Below, one piece after another: positions 42,777 to 50,677 of a stretch of 64,000 nucleotides of DNA. Numbering within the stretch: position 1 is the first letter of the stretch; each line of letters starts with the position of its first letter. This stretch comes from Clostridiales bacterium. GTDB taxonomy: Bacteria > Bacillota > Clostridia > Christensenellales > CAG-138. A program made the translations under genes and the position numbers. The DNA is taken from assembly GCA_024691085.1 (NCBI GenBank), contig JAILNX010000032.1:1-64000 (forward strand). Direction: 5' to 3'. A model generated the notes under the pieces. That model saw only the letters and a list, made by a program, of their open reading frames with translations. It was not told the origin of the DNA and searched no databases.

Positions 42777-43437
42777 ATATGTTTTCTTTGACCTTGACGG
42801 AACGCTTGTCGATTCGTCGGAGGGCATAACCAAAAGCGTCGAGTACGCGCTGAACAAGTACGGCATTATACCCGCATCTCTCAGCGAGCTGACGGTCTTT
42901 ATCGGCCCGCCGCTCGTCGATTCGTTCATGCGCTTTTACGGCTTCGACGAAGCTAAAGCCGTCGAGGCGTGCAGGTTTTACCGCGAAAGATACAGGGTGA
43001 AGGGCGTTTACGAAAACCGCGTGTACGGCGGGATACCGGAACTGCTCGCGATCCTTAAGGAACGGGGAAAGAAGATCGTTCTTGCCACGTCCAAGCCCGA
43101 GATATTCGCGAATATCGTGCTTGAGGATATGGGGCTCAAACCCTATTTCGATTTCGTTGCGGGAGCCGACCTCGACGACGCCGACAGAGAAGGGAAGAAC
43201 TACCGCACGAATAAGGAGGACGTCATCGCGTACGCCGTCGACTCCCTCGGCATCGCGGATAAAAAAACCGTGCTCATGGTCGGCGACCGCAAGCACGATA
43301 TTACAGGCGCGAAGCTGAACGGCATAGACTCCTGTGGAGTGCTGTTCGGGTTCGGTTCAAGGGAGGAGTTTATTAAAGCCGGCGCCGACTATATCGTCGA
43401 AACGCCGGCGGAAATTGCCGATATCATATTGGATTGA
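42769..43437 (+). CDS. HAD hydrolase, phosphoglycolate-phosphatase-like
   Basis: A 222-residue C1-capped HAD with full motif I F-D-L-D-G-T-L-V-D (7-15), motif II L-A-T-S-K-P and motif IV M-V-G-D-R-K-H-D. This is the Gph/PpaX type; candidate substrates are phosphoglycolate or pyrophosphate. Last in a MATE-HAD-HAD operon of overlapping genes. It ends one base before the convergent acyltransferase stop, with no obvious hairpin between them. Confidence 0.87.
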   Translation: MYEYVFFDLDGTLVDSSEGITKSVEYALNKYGIIPASLSELTVFIGPPLVDSFMRFYGFDEAKAVEACRFYRERYRVKGVYENRVYGGIPELLAILKERGKKIVLATSKPEIFANIVLEDMGLKPYFDFVAGADLDDADREGKNYRTNKEDVIAYAVDSLGIADKKTVLMVGDRKHDITGAKLNGIDSCGVLFGFGSREEFIKAGADYIVETPAEIADIILD

Positions 43438-44301
43438 TCACCACGAGCCCTTGTAGCCGACGCCGTAGGTATCGGTATAGTAATCGATCCTCTTGGAGTC
43501 GTTATAGATCGGCTCGTAGATATTCTCGCCCGGCTTGAATCCCGCAAGGCGGCAAATCTCCGCATGACATCTTTCGATGAGGTCGGTCTCACGCTCGGGC
43601 AGAGGAAGCTCCCCGTTCGGATAGATCGGCTCGCCTATATGCAGGGTGAACAATGCGATTTGATGAAAAAGCTTTTTTCTTATCGCGCCGGGCTCGCGGT
43701 AGGTGAACGCCAAGGGAACGATCGCTTTGTTGAACCGGCAGGCAAGATGCGCCGCGCCGCGCTTGAAGGGGCGTATCGGACGGTAGTATTCCCACATGCT
43801 CCCCTCGGGATAGATGTGAAGCCAGCCGCCATCGTCGAGATAATTGTGAAGCGCTTTTATGTAAGCCGCGGTCGCGCGGATATCGCCTTCGGGGATCGGT
43901 ATGCCGCCGACATGCCTTATCAGCCAGCCGTTCTCGCCCGAGATGTTCTTATCCCACGACAGTATGCGCGTGCGGATGGGTTTTACCGCGTTCATGATGC
44001 AGATGTAATCCCACATATGTACGTGATTGCAGCAGGAGATGACGCCTTTTTTTATTTCGTCACGGTGCTTTTTAAGGTTTTCTTTTCCTTCGACTCTGAG
44101 ACCCATCCGGATGTAGGAGAGCGGGAAAACCACGGTGTAAAGAAGCGCGCGTACGAAGGAATAATTGAAACGGTACTTCTTCGAACCGTCGATATAGGGA
44201 TAGTTCTTGTCGTAGACCGTACCGTTGTCCTTCTTGACCGTAAGATAGTGTTTCGAGGTATCGACCGTATAGGGGTACTTGTTTGTTCTGGGATCGAACA
44301 T
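43438..44301 (-). CDS. 1-acyl-sn-glycerol-3-phosphate acyltransferase-like (PlsC family)
   Basis: A 287-residue acyltransferase. The N-terminal 65 residues precede a hydrophobic segment (F-V-R-A-L-L-Y-T-V-V-F-P-L-S-Y-I). The NHx4D catalytic motif is N-H-V-H-M-W-D and the acceptor motif Y-P-E-G-S-M-W-E. It would acylate lysophosphatidic acid or a related glycerolipid. The extended N-terminus is not typical of minimal PlsC. Divergent from the acyl-ACP thioesterase, another fatty-acid-related gene. Confidence 0.88.
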   Translation of the reverse strand: MFDPRTNKYPYTVDTSKHYLTVKKDNGTVYDKNYPYIDGSKKYRFNYSFVRALLYTVVFPLSYIRMGLRVEGKENLKKHRDEIKKGVISCCNHVHMWDYICIMNAVKPIRTRILSWDKNISGENGWLIRHVGGIPIPEGDIRATAAYIKALHNYLDDGGWLHIYPEGSMWEYYRPIRPFKRGAAHLACRFNKAIVPLAFTYREPGAIRKKLFHQIALFTLHIGEPIYPNGELPLPERETDLIERCHAEICRLAGFKPGENIYEPIYNDSKRIDYYTDTYGVGYKGSW

Positions 44302-44312
44302 CGGCTTGCTCC

Positions 44313-44341
44313 TTGATTTTTTATCCGAAGAATTGTATCAT
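44313..44341 (+). promoter_or_regulatory. Possible promoter of the thioesterase gene
   Basis: TTGATT (44313-44318), 17 bp, TATCAT (44336-44341). Confidence 0.4.
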
Positions 44342-44384
44342 AATATTCAAAACATTACAACAACCGCAAAAACGGAGGATCATC

Positions 44385-45101
44385 ATGCTTGAAAAAAAGA
44401 TCCGCATCAGCAGCTTTGACGTGTATCCGAACAGCGTTCTGAAGCCCTCGGCGCTCATGCGCTATATGCAGCAGATCGCGCGCGAGGACTGCGACCGTAT
44501 GGGCGCGACCTATACTTTCATGCGCAGTCTGAACACGGTATTTGTCCTCACAAGGCTCGCCATAGAGTTCTACAGGCCCGTGATGGACGGGGAAGAGCTT
44601 ATACTCAAAACCTATAACAACACGATCACGGGCATCATTTTCGACCGTGAATACGAGCTTCTTTCGGGCGGCGTCAAGGTCGCCCGCGCAACGACGCTGT
44701 GGACGCTGGTGAGGTTCGATACGAGATCCATCGTAAGGCCGAAGGACTTCCCCGTGCAGTTTGAGGCGGTCAACGTCGATTTAAAGCCCATCGACATCCC
44801 CAGACGCATCGACGAAGAGGGCAGCGTTCCCGCAGGAATGCATACGGTGAAAACGTCCGAGCTGGACGAGAACAATCATCTGAACAACTGCGTCTACGCG
44901 GACATCGCGCTCGACGCGATCGACGAATTCGACGGACTCGGCTCGTGGCCCGAGAGCATCAAAATGATATTCAGGCACGAGGCGCGCCGCGGCGACGGGC
45001 TTGAGCTGTCGGTATCGCGGACGGAAGAAGCCCATATGGTATTCGCAAAGAACCTGTCATCCGGCGCCGCCTGCTTCGAAGCCGAAATAAAACTCGGATG
45101 A
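44385..45101 (+). CDS. Acyl-ACP thioesterase
   Basis: A 238-residue tandem hot-dog protein of the bacterial FatA/FatB-like acyl-ACP thioesterase family. The N-terminal domain has Y-M-Q-Q-I-A-R-E-D-C and W-T-L-V-R-F-D, and the C-terminal domain has E-L-D-E-N-N-H-L-N-N-C-V-Y-A-D, containing the catalytic Asn-His pair. It releases free fatty acids from acyl carrier protein. Start at the ATG after CGGAGGATC. Confidence 0.88.
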   Translation: MLEKKIRISSFDVYPNSVLKPSALMRYMQQIAREDCDRMGATYTFMRSLNTVFVLTRLAIEFYRPVMDGEELILKTYNNTITGIIFDREYELLSGGVKVARATTLWTLVRFDTRSIVRPKDFPVQFEAVNVDLKPIDIPRRIDEEGSVPAGMHTVKTSELDENNHLNNCVYADIALDAIDEFDGLGSWPESIKMIFRHEARRGDGLELSVSRTEEAHMVFAKNLSSGAACFEAEIKLG

Positions 45102-45121
45102 GCGTCTGCCTTGTGCGGCGT

Positions 45122-45613
45122 TCACTCCCGTGCGGTTATGAGCGTGAGATTTTCGGGTAGACCGAAGATCTCTTTTTTTATGAAAAGAGGATAAAAGTAT
45201 TCGTCCTTGAGACGCGAAAACCCGAGCCACTCGAAGTAGTGCGTGTGACGGCCCTCGTGAAGAGTGAAACGCTCGCCTCTGCCGATGAGGTCCGTACGGG
45301 AAACGTCTATGAGAAAGTACAGGCAGAGCTCATGATAATCGAGCTTATCCACGTCTTCGTTGAAAAAAGACTGGCATAACCACAGCGGACGGACGATCGA
45401 GGCTTCGACTGAAAGCTCCTCACTGACCTCGCGGAGTACGGCTTCCTCGGCCGTCTCGCCGAGCTTAACACGACCGCCGGGAAGATAATAGTAGGGCGAA
45501 CGCTCGTCCCTCATCGCGAGGATCTTTCCGTCCGAGAGGATCACGGCGCACACCCTGTAATTGAACTTATTGCCGCCCGATATATAGCTTATGTCCGTTC
45601 CATGCGGTTCCAT
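45122..45613 (-). CDS. NUDIX hydrolase
   Basis: A 163-residue NUDIX protein with the box G-R-V-K-L-G-E-T-A-E-E-A-V-L-R-E-V-S-E-E-L (pattern Gx5Ex7REUxEExGU, about 43-65). It hydrolyses a nucleoside diphosphate linked to some moiety. Starts 1 nt beyond the radical SAM stop codon with GAGGAATAAG as ribosome site, so it is the last gene of the zinc-ribbon/radical SAM operon. Whether it has a role with the radical SAM enzyme is unknown. Confidence 0.9.
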   Translation of the reverse strand: MEPHGTDISYISGGNKFNYRVCAVILSDGKILAMRDERSPYYYLPGGRVKLGETAEEAVLREVSEELSVEASIVRPLWLCQSFFNEDVDKLDYHELCLYFLIDVSRTDLIGRGERFTLHEGRHTHYFEWLGFSRLKDEYFYPLFIKKEIFGLPENLTLITARE

Positions 45614-45614
45614 C

Positions 45615-46643
45615 TTATTCCTCATGCCTTGCACAGAGTCTGTTTTCGTAAAGATTCCCGGTCGTAAAATAGTTGTATGAGCGGCAGCCGCCGGCGCACA
45701 CGCCGCCGAAGGGACAGCCGCTGCATGAGCCCGTCAGCATCGATTCGTCGAATCCGCGGTTGTATTTGAAAGCATCGGGATCCGTCCATATTTCCTTGAG
45801 GCTCTTCTCCCGGAGATTGCCTTCAATGAAGAAATCGTCGTACATGGATTCGCAGCCGCGGACGTTGCCCACGCTGTCGATGCCGATGGCGTCAAGTCCC
45901 GCGCCGCAGCCGCCGAACACGGCTCCGCGTGCGCCGCGCACACGCCCCTCTTCACGCGTAAAATAGCCTATATTGTCCGCAATGCCGACGTAGAAAGGAG
46001 CCTCGTCGGCGACGCTGTCGACGAAGCTTATGACGTCCTTCGCGGAGAACCTGACGTCTACGCTGTTGCTGCCGGCGTTCCCCATGGGGGAGCAGGCCTG
46101 TATCTGCCAAGCGAATATGGGATAGCTTTTAAGCGTTTCGTAAAACTCATTTAGATGCGGCGCGTTGTCGGCGCGGAGGGCGGAGATCACGGAAACGGGT
46201 ATGCCCGCCCCGGTCAGCGCTTCGATCGCGCTGAACGCGCGCTTATAGCTGCCCGCCTGGCGGAAGGCGTCGTGCACTCGCTCCGGCCCGTCTAAAGAGA
46301 CGGCGACCGATTCGATATTGAGCCTTTTCAGCGCGGAGATTATCCCGTCGGTCATGCGGAAGCCGTTGGTTATGATGCAGGTCTTTATCCCGCGCGACGT
46401 GAGCGAATAAACTATCCTCTCCCAGTCGGGGCGTATGAAAACCTCGCCGCCTATCATGGATACGCGGCGGCAGCCGAGCTCCTTCAGCTGACGGGCGACG
46501 TCGTCGCATTCGTCCGCAGTAAGCTCATTTTCGCGCGCCGCGCCGCCGCAGGAGCCGCAGTATAAGCACTTAAAGCAGCACGCGAGGGTGATCTCCCACA
46601 CGCACGAGCGGAGCTTGAAGGGAAAGTCTTCGTACTCGGTCAT
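45615..46643 (-). CDS. Radical SAM/SPASM peptide- or protein-modifying enzyme
   Basis: A 342-residue enzyme. The radical SAM cluster motif is C-C-F-K-C-L-Y-C (Cx3Cx2C, about 21-28), followed by the G-G-E motif (M-I-G-G-E-V-F). The C-terminal third is a SPASM-type domain: G-C-G-A-G-L-D-A-I-G-I-D-S-V-G-N-V-R-G-C, then C-S-G-C-P-F-G-G-V-C-A-G-G-C and a final C-A-R-H, enough cysteines for auxiliary [4Fe-4S] clusters. Relatives include sulfatase-maturating and RiPP-maturating enzymes. It overlaps the VYAGPE-repeat gene by ATGA, which makes that protein the obvious candidate substrate. No canonical leader-binding RRE domain is visible at the N-terminus. Confidence 0.9.
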   Translation of the reverse strand: MTEYEDFPFKLRSCVWEITLACCFKCLYCGSCGGAARENELTADECDDVARQLKELGCRRVSMIGGEVFIRPDWERIVYSLTSRGIKTCIITNGFRMTDGIISALKRLNIESVAVSLDGPERVHDAFRQAGSYKRAFSAIEALTGAGIPVSVISALRADNAPHLNEFYETLKSYPIFAWQIQACSPMGNAGSNSVDVRFSAKDVISFVDSVADEAPFYVGIADNIGYFTREEGRVRGARGAVFGGCGAGLDAIGIDSVGNVRGCESMYDDFFIEGNLREKSLKEIWTDPDAFKYNRGFDESMLTGSCSGCPFGGVCAGGCRSYNYFTTGNLYENRLCARHEE

Positions 46644-47212
46644 ATCTTTTTCGTAAGCGGCGCCCCGCACTCGGGGCAGAACTTGTAGCTTTCCTTAACG
46701 ATCGCTCCGCATTTTTCGCACCTCGGAACGTATGCGCCCGCTCCCTGGCCGTTAATGCCGGAGAAGTACTCCGGTCCTGCGTAGACCGCCATGAACGGGG
46801 GAACGGCGGGGGCGTCATCGGGAAGATCGCTTCGGCGCTCAAAGTATTCGGGCCCTGCGTAGACCTCGATCATCTCGGGTTCCTTCTTCGGGAATTCGGG
46901 TCCGGCGTAGACCTTCTCCGCGCGCGGCCGTCCCTTGCGGTCGATAATGCGCGGCGCGGCATAGACCGCCTGCACGGGAGGCTCATTATGGCCTTTAATG
47001 TACCCGCGGCCGGCGTTTTCGCCATCATTTGACCTTTCACGGGGTCTCCTGCCCATGAACTCCGGCCCGGCGTAGACGGGCTTTTCAAGCGTCTGACCGG
47101 GCGGGGGAGCTGGGGGAGGCTCGGGGAAGTCCGCTTCAGGCTCGCCGAAGTTTTCTATCCTTTTATCGCTTTCGTTTTCCGCTTTTGTCCACGGATATTT
47201 TTTCCTGTCCAT
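46640..47212 (-). CDS. VYAGPE[FY]-repeat protein with C-terminal zinc ribbon
   Basis: A 190-residue protein (start at 47212 after GGAGGAGA), not recognised as a named family. The first 160 residues are Pro/Gly/Arg/Glu-rich and look disordered. They carry V-Y-A-G-P-E-F at 46-52, a variant V-Y-A-A-P-R at 83-88, and V-Y-A-G-P-E-F/Y at 101-107, 117-123 and 143-149, the last two followed by Phe. A zinc ribbon closes the protein (C165-x2-C168 and C179-x2-C182). Spacing of the motifs is irregular (16-37 residues). Its stop overlaps the radical SAM/SPASM start. Repeated short motifs next to a SPASM enzyme suggest a multi-site modified substrate; a scaffold or adaptor role is the alternative. Confidence 0.75.
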   Translation of the reverse strand: MDRKKYPWTKAENESDKRIENFGEPEADFPEPPPAPPPGQTLEKPVYAGPEFMGRRPRERSNDGENAGRGYIKGHNEPPVQAVYAAPRIIDRKGRPRAEKVYAGPEFPKKEPEMIEVYAGPEYFERRSDLPDDAPAVPPFMAVYAGPEYFSGINGQGAGAYVPRCEKCGAIVKESYKFCPECGAPLTKKI

Positions 47213-47223
47213 ATTCTCCTCCG

Positions 47224-47877
47224 TCAGCATTCCTTTATGTCGATAAGAACCCAACCCGCGCCCGCGGGAGCGACCAGCGCCGCGCCGCAGTAACGGCAGA
47301 CCTTTTCGCCGACCGCAGGGACCGGCGCGGAACAGTTGGGGCATTTTAACACTTCGATCTTCTCTGCGAAATCAGCGCTGCTCGCGGCGATGTATTTGAG
47401 CGCAAGCCGCGTCTGATGCGGTCTTCCGTCAACGCCGTCATACTTTGCCGACGCCTGATAGGTTATCAGCCTGTCGCGTCCGGAACGGTCGTAAGCCGAG
47501 AGAGCGATCCTGTGAACCAAAACTCCTCCGAGGACTCCCTCGGGAAGCTTTAGATCGGAAAGAAGCGACGCCGACGCGCCGTCGCCGAATAGCATCTCGC
47601 CCTTGACGGCACTTTCGTAAAACAGCTTCGCGTCGCGGATGACGCGGTCCATGATAACCGCGCGGTTGTATTCGGGGAAGTCCTTTAATATCTGCGGGAG
47701 CAGAAGACTGTCCATCGCGTTTAAGGATTTCGGCGTCTCCTCTTCGCGTATCCCGGCGTCCTTTATGTCGTCGATCAGCCCCTCGGCACGGTTGAAAAGC
47801 CTCGCCAGGCGGGAGACGACGTATCCGAGTATGCCGGCGCCGACAAGGGCGATGATCAGGATCACGTACCAGTGCAT
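47224..47877 (-). CDS. Membrane-anchored protein with C-terminal zinc ribbon
   Basis: A 217-residue protein. A single N-terminal membrane helix (about 4-24) is followed by a helical/beta middle domain (about 55-165; I-L-K-D-F-P-E-Y-N-R-A-V-I-M-D-R-V resembles the Tim44-like/inner-membrane small domains of clostridial zinc-ribbon proteins) and a zinc ribbon (C-P-N-C about 181-184, C-R-Y-C about 196-199). First gene of the operon with the VYAGPE-repeat, radical SAM and NUDIX genes; 11 nt separates it from the next start. Function unknown. Confidence 0.8.
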   Translation of the reverse strand: MHWYVILIIALVGAGILGYVVSRLARLFNRAEGLIDDIKDAGIREEETPKSLNAMDSLLLPQILKDFPEYNRAVIMDRVIRDAKLFYESAVKGEMLFGDGASASLLSDLKLPEGVLGGVLVHRIALSAYDRSGRDRLITYQASAKYDGVDGRPHQTRLALKYIAASSADFAEKIEVLKCPNCSAPVPAVGEKVCRYCGAALVAPAGAGWVLIDIKEC

Positions 47878-47906
47878 ACATTTCCTCCCGAATATATTTC
47901 GATATG

Positions 47907-47935
47907 ATTATATCAAATATAAAGCGAAACGGCAA
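47907..47935 (-). promoter_or_regulatory. Promoter of the zinc-ribbon/radical SAM operon
   Basis: On the minus strand TTGCCG (47930-47935), 17 bp, TATAAT (47907-47912); GGGAGGAAATG ribosome site follows. Confidence 0.55.
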
Positions 47936-48014
47936 GCGCAATTATTGAGCGGAAAGAGGCGTGTGAAACGGAAATCCCAGGCAAATTTTATGCCCCTTTG
48001 AGGCCTGTTTCAGC

Positions 48015-48043
48015 TTGACAGAATGAACGTTTTATTATATAAT
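48015..48043 (+). promoter_or_regulatory. Consensus promoter of the lysine fermentation operon
   Basis: Exact TTGACA (48015-48020), 17 bp, exact TATAAT (48038-48043). The predicted start is about 48048-48051, immediately at the 5' edge of the riboswitch. Confidence 0.8.
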
Positions 48044-48255
48044 CGATAGGTAGAGGCGCAGAGACTCAGGTAGCGCACGCGGCATGCCGCGGAGCACTCG
48101 ATCCGTGCGTGAATGGGGTCTTTGCCGAAGGTGCGTTTCTTTCCGCGAAGGGCGCGCCTGGGCGTACGGCCGAGCGCCGTGCGACTGTCATTGATACACG
48201 TCAATGGAGCGCTATTTAACGGCCTTTCGCGGCCGTTAAACGAGCGCCTTTTTTT
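48044..48255 (+). ncRNA. Lysine riboswitch, predicted lysine-ON, with expression platform
   Basis: L-box aptamer: conserved GAGGCGC (48053-48059) with AGGTAGCGC after it, a CGCGGC/GCCGCG hairpin, a GCAC/GTGC hairpin, the signature TGCCGAAG (48123-48130), helix AGGTGCG/CGCGCCT, helix CGTACGGC/GCCGTGCG, and the 3' core ACTGTCATTGA...TCAATGGAGCGC (48184-48212). P1 would pair AGGTA (48048-48052, perhaps extended by upstream bases) with TATTT (48213-48217). These 3' bases are also the 5' side of the terminator TTTAACGGCC (48215-48224)/GGCCGTTAAA (48231-48240); its base GCGCT (48209-48213)/AGCGC (48243-48247) consumes the aptamer core, and T7 follows at 48249-48255. Aptamer and terminator are mutually exclusive, with no separate antiterminator seen, so lysine should allow read-through. 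The aptamer class is secure; the direction of control is inferred from pairing. Confidence 0.88.
48207..48255 (+). terminator. Riboswitch-controlled terminator
   Basis: 10-bp stem TTTAACGGCC/GGCCGTTAAA plus a 5-bp base GCGCT/AGCGC that brings the hairpin next to the seven T residues. Without the base, 8 nt separate the upper stem from the T run, which would make termination poor. Confidence 0.8.
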
Positions 48256-48286
48256 CACAGAAAATTAAAGCACGGAGGAAATACTC

Positions 48287-48691
48287 ATGGAAAAGATCAC
48301 ATCCACGATCCGTCTCCGCATGAGCGCGCAGGACGCTCATTACGGCGGAAACCTTGTTGACGGCGCGCACATGCTCGCGCTCTTCGGCGACGTTGCCACG
48401 GAGCTTCTTATCAAGCTCGACGGCGACGAGGGACTTTTCAAGGCTTATGATATGGTCGAGTTCATCGCTCCCGTCTTCGCGGGCGACTATATCGAGGCGT
48501 ACGGCGAGATCACTCACATCGGCAATACCTCCCGCAAGATGGTCTTCGAGGCGAGGAAGGTCATCGCTCCCCGTCCCGACATCAACGATTCCGCCTGCGA
48601 CGTTCTCGCCGAGCCGATCGTTGTCTGCCGCGCGTCCGGCACCTGCGTCGTTCCGAAGGATAAGAAACGCGGCAATTACGAGAATCTTTGA
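48287..48691 (+). CDS. kal: 3-aminobutyryl-CoA ammonia-lyase
   Basis: A 134-residue hot-dog-fold protein matching Kal, which deaminates 3-aminobutyryl-CoA to crotonyl-CoA, a late step of lysine fermentation. Visible family segments are [25 protein letters not shown] and [14 protein letters not shown]. It has a CACGGAGGAAAT ribosome site and is first after the riboswitch. The order kal-kce-kdd is the same as in known lysine fermenters. Confidence 0.93.
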   Translation: MEKITSTIRLRMSAQDAHYGGNLVDGAHMLALFGDVATELLIKLDGDEGLFKAYDMVEFIAPVFAGDYIEAYGEITHIGNTSRKMVFEARKVIAPRPDINDSACDVLAEPIVVCRASGTCVVPKDKKRGNYENL

Positions 48692-48707
48692 TTGAGAGAG
48701 GAAGACC

Positions 48708-49535
48708 ATGGAAAAACTCATAATCACCGCCGCTATCTGCGGAGCCGAGGTCACCAAGGCTCACAATCCCGCCGTTCCCTATACGGTCGAGGAAATGGTA
48801 AACGAGGCGCGCAGCGCATATAATGCAGGCGCGGCCATAATCCACGTTCATGTCCGTCACGACGACGGTACCCCCACTCAGGACCGCGAGCGCTTCCGCG
48901 TCGTAATGGACGCGATCAGGCGCGAGCTTCCCGACGTTATCATGATCCCCTCGACTGGCGGCGCAACGGGCATGAGCCCCGAGGAGCGTCTCCAGCCCAC
49001 CGAGCTCTTCCCCGAGATGGCGACGCTCGACTGCGGCACCTGCAACTTCGGCGACGAGATCTTCGACAACACCATGCCCAATATGCGCGTTTTCGGCAAG
49101 CGCATGATCGAAAAAGGCATCAAGCCCGAGTACGAGTGCTTTGAGATGGGCCATATCGACACGATCCTCGACATGGCGAGGAAGGGCGAGGTCCCCGGCG
49201 ATCCCATGCAGTTCAACTTCGTTCTCGGCGTAAAGGGCTGCACTCCCGCGACCGTTCAGAACCTTGTCTGGATGGTAAACGCCATTCCCGCGAACGCCAC
49301 CTGGACTTCCACGGGCGTAGGCCGCGCGGCGTTCCAGCTTGCCGCTCCGACCATCGTAATGGGCGGCAACGTGCGCGTAGGCTTTGAGGACAACATCTAT
49401 CTCTCCCGCGGCATCAAGGCGGCGTCGAACGGCGAGCTCGTCGAAAAGGTCGTAAGGCTTTCCCGCGAGCTCGGGCGCGAGATCGCGTCCCCCGAAGAGG
49501 CAAGGCGCATCCTGAGCCTCAAACCCATTAAGTGA
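48708..49535 (+). CDS. kce: 3-keto-5-aminohexanoate cleavage enzyme
   Basis: A 275-residue BKACE-family TIM barrel that condenses 3-oxo-5-aminohexanoate with acetyl-CoA, giving acetoacetate and 3-aminobutyryl-CoA. The zinc-site H-V-H-V-R (about 46-50) with D-D-G-T-P-T is clear, and the family start L-I-I-T-A-A-I-C-G-A-E-V-T-K. It follows kal by 16 nt. Confidence 0.95.
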   Translation: MEKLIITAAICGAEVTKAHNPAVPYTVEEMVNEARSAYNAGAAIIHVHVRHDDGTPTQDRERFRVVMDAIRRELPDVIMIPSTGGATGMSPEERLQPTELFPEMATLDCGTCNFGDEIFDNTMPNMRVFGKRMIEKGIKPEYECFEMGHIDTILDMARKGEVPGDPMQFNFVLGVKGCTPATVQNLVWMVNAIPANATWTSTGVGRAAFQLAAPTIVMGGNVRVGFEDNIYLSRGIKAASNGELVEKVVRLSRELGREIASPEEARRILSLKPIK

Positions 49536-49572
49536 TTATCAATTAAGAAATATAAACGGAGGTTACAAAATT

Positions 49573-50613
49573 ATGGCACTCAAAGGCAACAAATACGGCA
49601 CTCACAGGGTCATCGAGCCCCACGGCGTTCTTACCCAGGCTGCTTGGAAGATCGATAACGACATGACCAAGCATTATTCCAACGAGATCATCTGCGACGT
49701 TATCTCCCTTAATATCGACTCCGCTTCCTTCACCCAGATCGAGGAAGCCTGCGAAGGCGACGAGAAGAGGATCGGTGAAATGATAATGGGCATCGTTGCC
49801 GAGCGCGGCAAGCAGCAGAACCCCGTAACCGGTTCCGGCGGTATGTTCATCGGCAAGGTCGCCTATATCGGCGAAGATCTTAAGGACCGCGACCTCAAGG
49901 TCGGCGACAAGATCGCGTCCCTCGTATCCCTGTCCCTTACTCCTTTGAAGATCGACAAGATCCTTGCCATCCATAAGGATATCGACCGCGTTGACATCGT
50001 CGGTCAGGCCGTGCTCTTCGAGAGCGGCATCTATGCCAAGCTCCCCGACGACATGAGCGAGACCCTCGCCCTTGCGGCTCTTGACGTAGCCGGCGCTCCC
50101 GCCCAGGCCCGCAAGCTTCCCAAGGAGGGCGACAGCGTTCTCATTCTCGGCGCTAACGGCAAATCCGGCGTTCTCTGCGGCTATGAGGCCATGAAGAAGG
50201 TCGGACCCACCGGCAACGTCGTCGGCGTTGTAAGGAACCCGAAGCAGGTCCCCGCTCTTATGGAGCTCGGCGTTTACAACAAGGTCGTCGTCGCCTCCGC
50301 GACGGAGCCCATCGCCGTCCTCGACGCTGCTCTTGAGGCCAACGGCGGCAAGGAGTACGATATCTCCATCTGCTGCGTCAACGTTGAGTCCTGCGAGATG
50401 AGCGCGATCCTCCCCGTTCGCGACGACGGTATCGTTTACTTCTTCTCCATGGCTACCTCCTTCACCAAGGCGGCTCTCGGCGCCGAGGGCATCGGCAAGG
50501 ACGTCACCATGATCATCGGCAACGGCTACACCAAGGATCATGCCGAGATCACGCTGAACGTGCTCCGCGAGAACGAGAAGCTCAGGAAGCTCTTTGACGA
50601 GAAATACTGCTGA
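49573..50613 (+). CDS. kdd: L-erythro-3,5-diaminohexanoate dehydrogenase
   Basis: A 346-residue NAD(P)-dependent enzyme oxidising 3,5-diaminohexanoate to 5-amino-3-oxohexanoate. It opens with G-N-K-Y-G-T-H-R-V-I-E-P and has a Rossmann fold with G-A-N-G-K-S-G (about 192-198). It follows kce by 37 nt with a GGAGGTTAC ribosome site. Full length for the family. Confidence 0.95.
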   Translation: MALKGNKYGTHRVIEPHGVLTQAAWKIDNDMTKHYSNEIICDVISLNIDSASFTQIEEACEGDEKRIGEMIMGIVAERGKQQNPVTGSGGMFIGKVAYIGEDLKDRDLKVGDKIASLVSLSLTPLKIDKILAIHKDIDRVDIVGQAVLFESGIYAKLPDDMSETLALAALDVAGAPAQARKLPKEGDSVLILGANGKSGVLCGYEAMKKVGPTGNVVGVVRNPKQVPALMELGVYNKVVVASATEPIAVLDAALEANGGKEYDISICCVNVESCEMSAILPVRDDGIVYFFSMATSFTKAALGAEGIGKDVTMIIGNGYTKDHAEITLNVLRENEKLRKLFDEKYC

Positions 50614-50677
50614 TTTCATTCATGCCGCTGCCCCTGACCGGGCAGCGGCGTTTTGAAACGAAAGGGGTATTCTGACG

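Noticed and set aside
46640-47212. VYAGPE motifs as mere low-complexity sequence
   Set aside because: Four copies share seven identical or near-identical residues at variable spacing in otherwise non-repetitive sequence, which simple Pro/Gly bias would not give.
48044-48255. Conventional lysine-OFF interpretation of the riboswitch
   Set aside because: No antiterminator was found that pairs with the P1 3' strand; instead that strand and the core bases form the terminator, and the controlled genes are catabolic. Kept open pending experiment.
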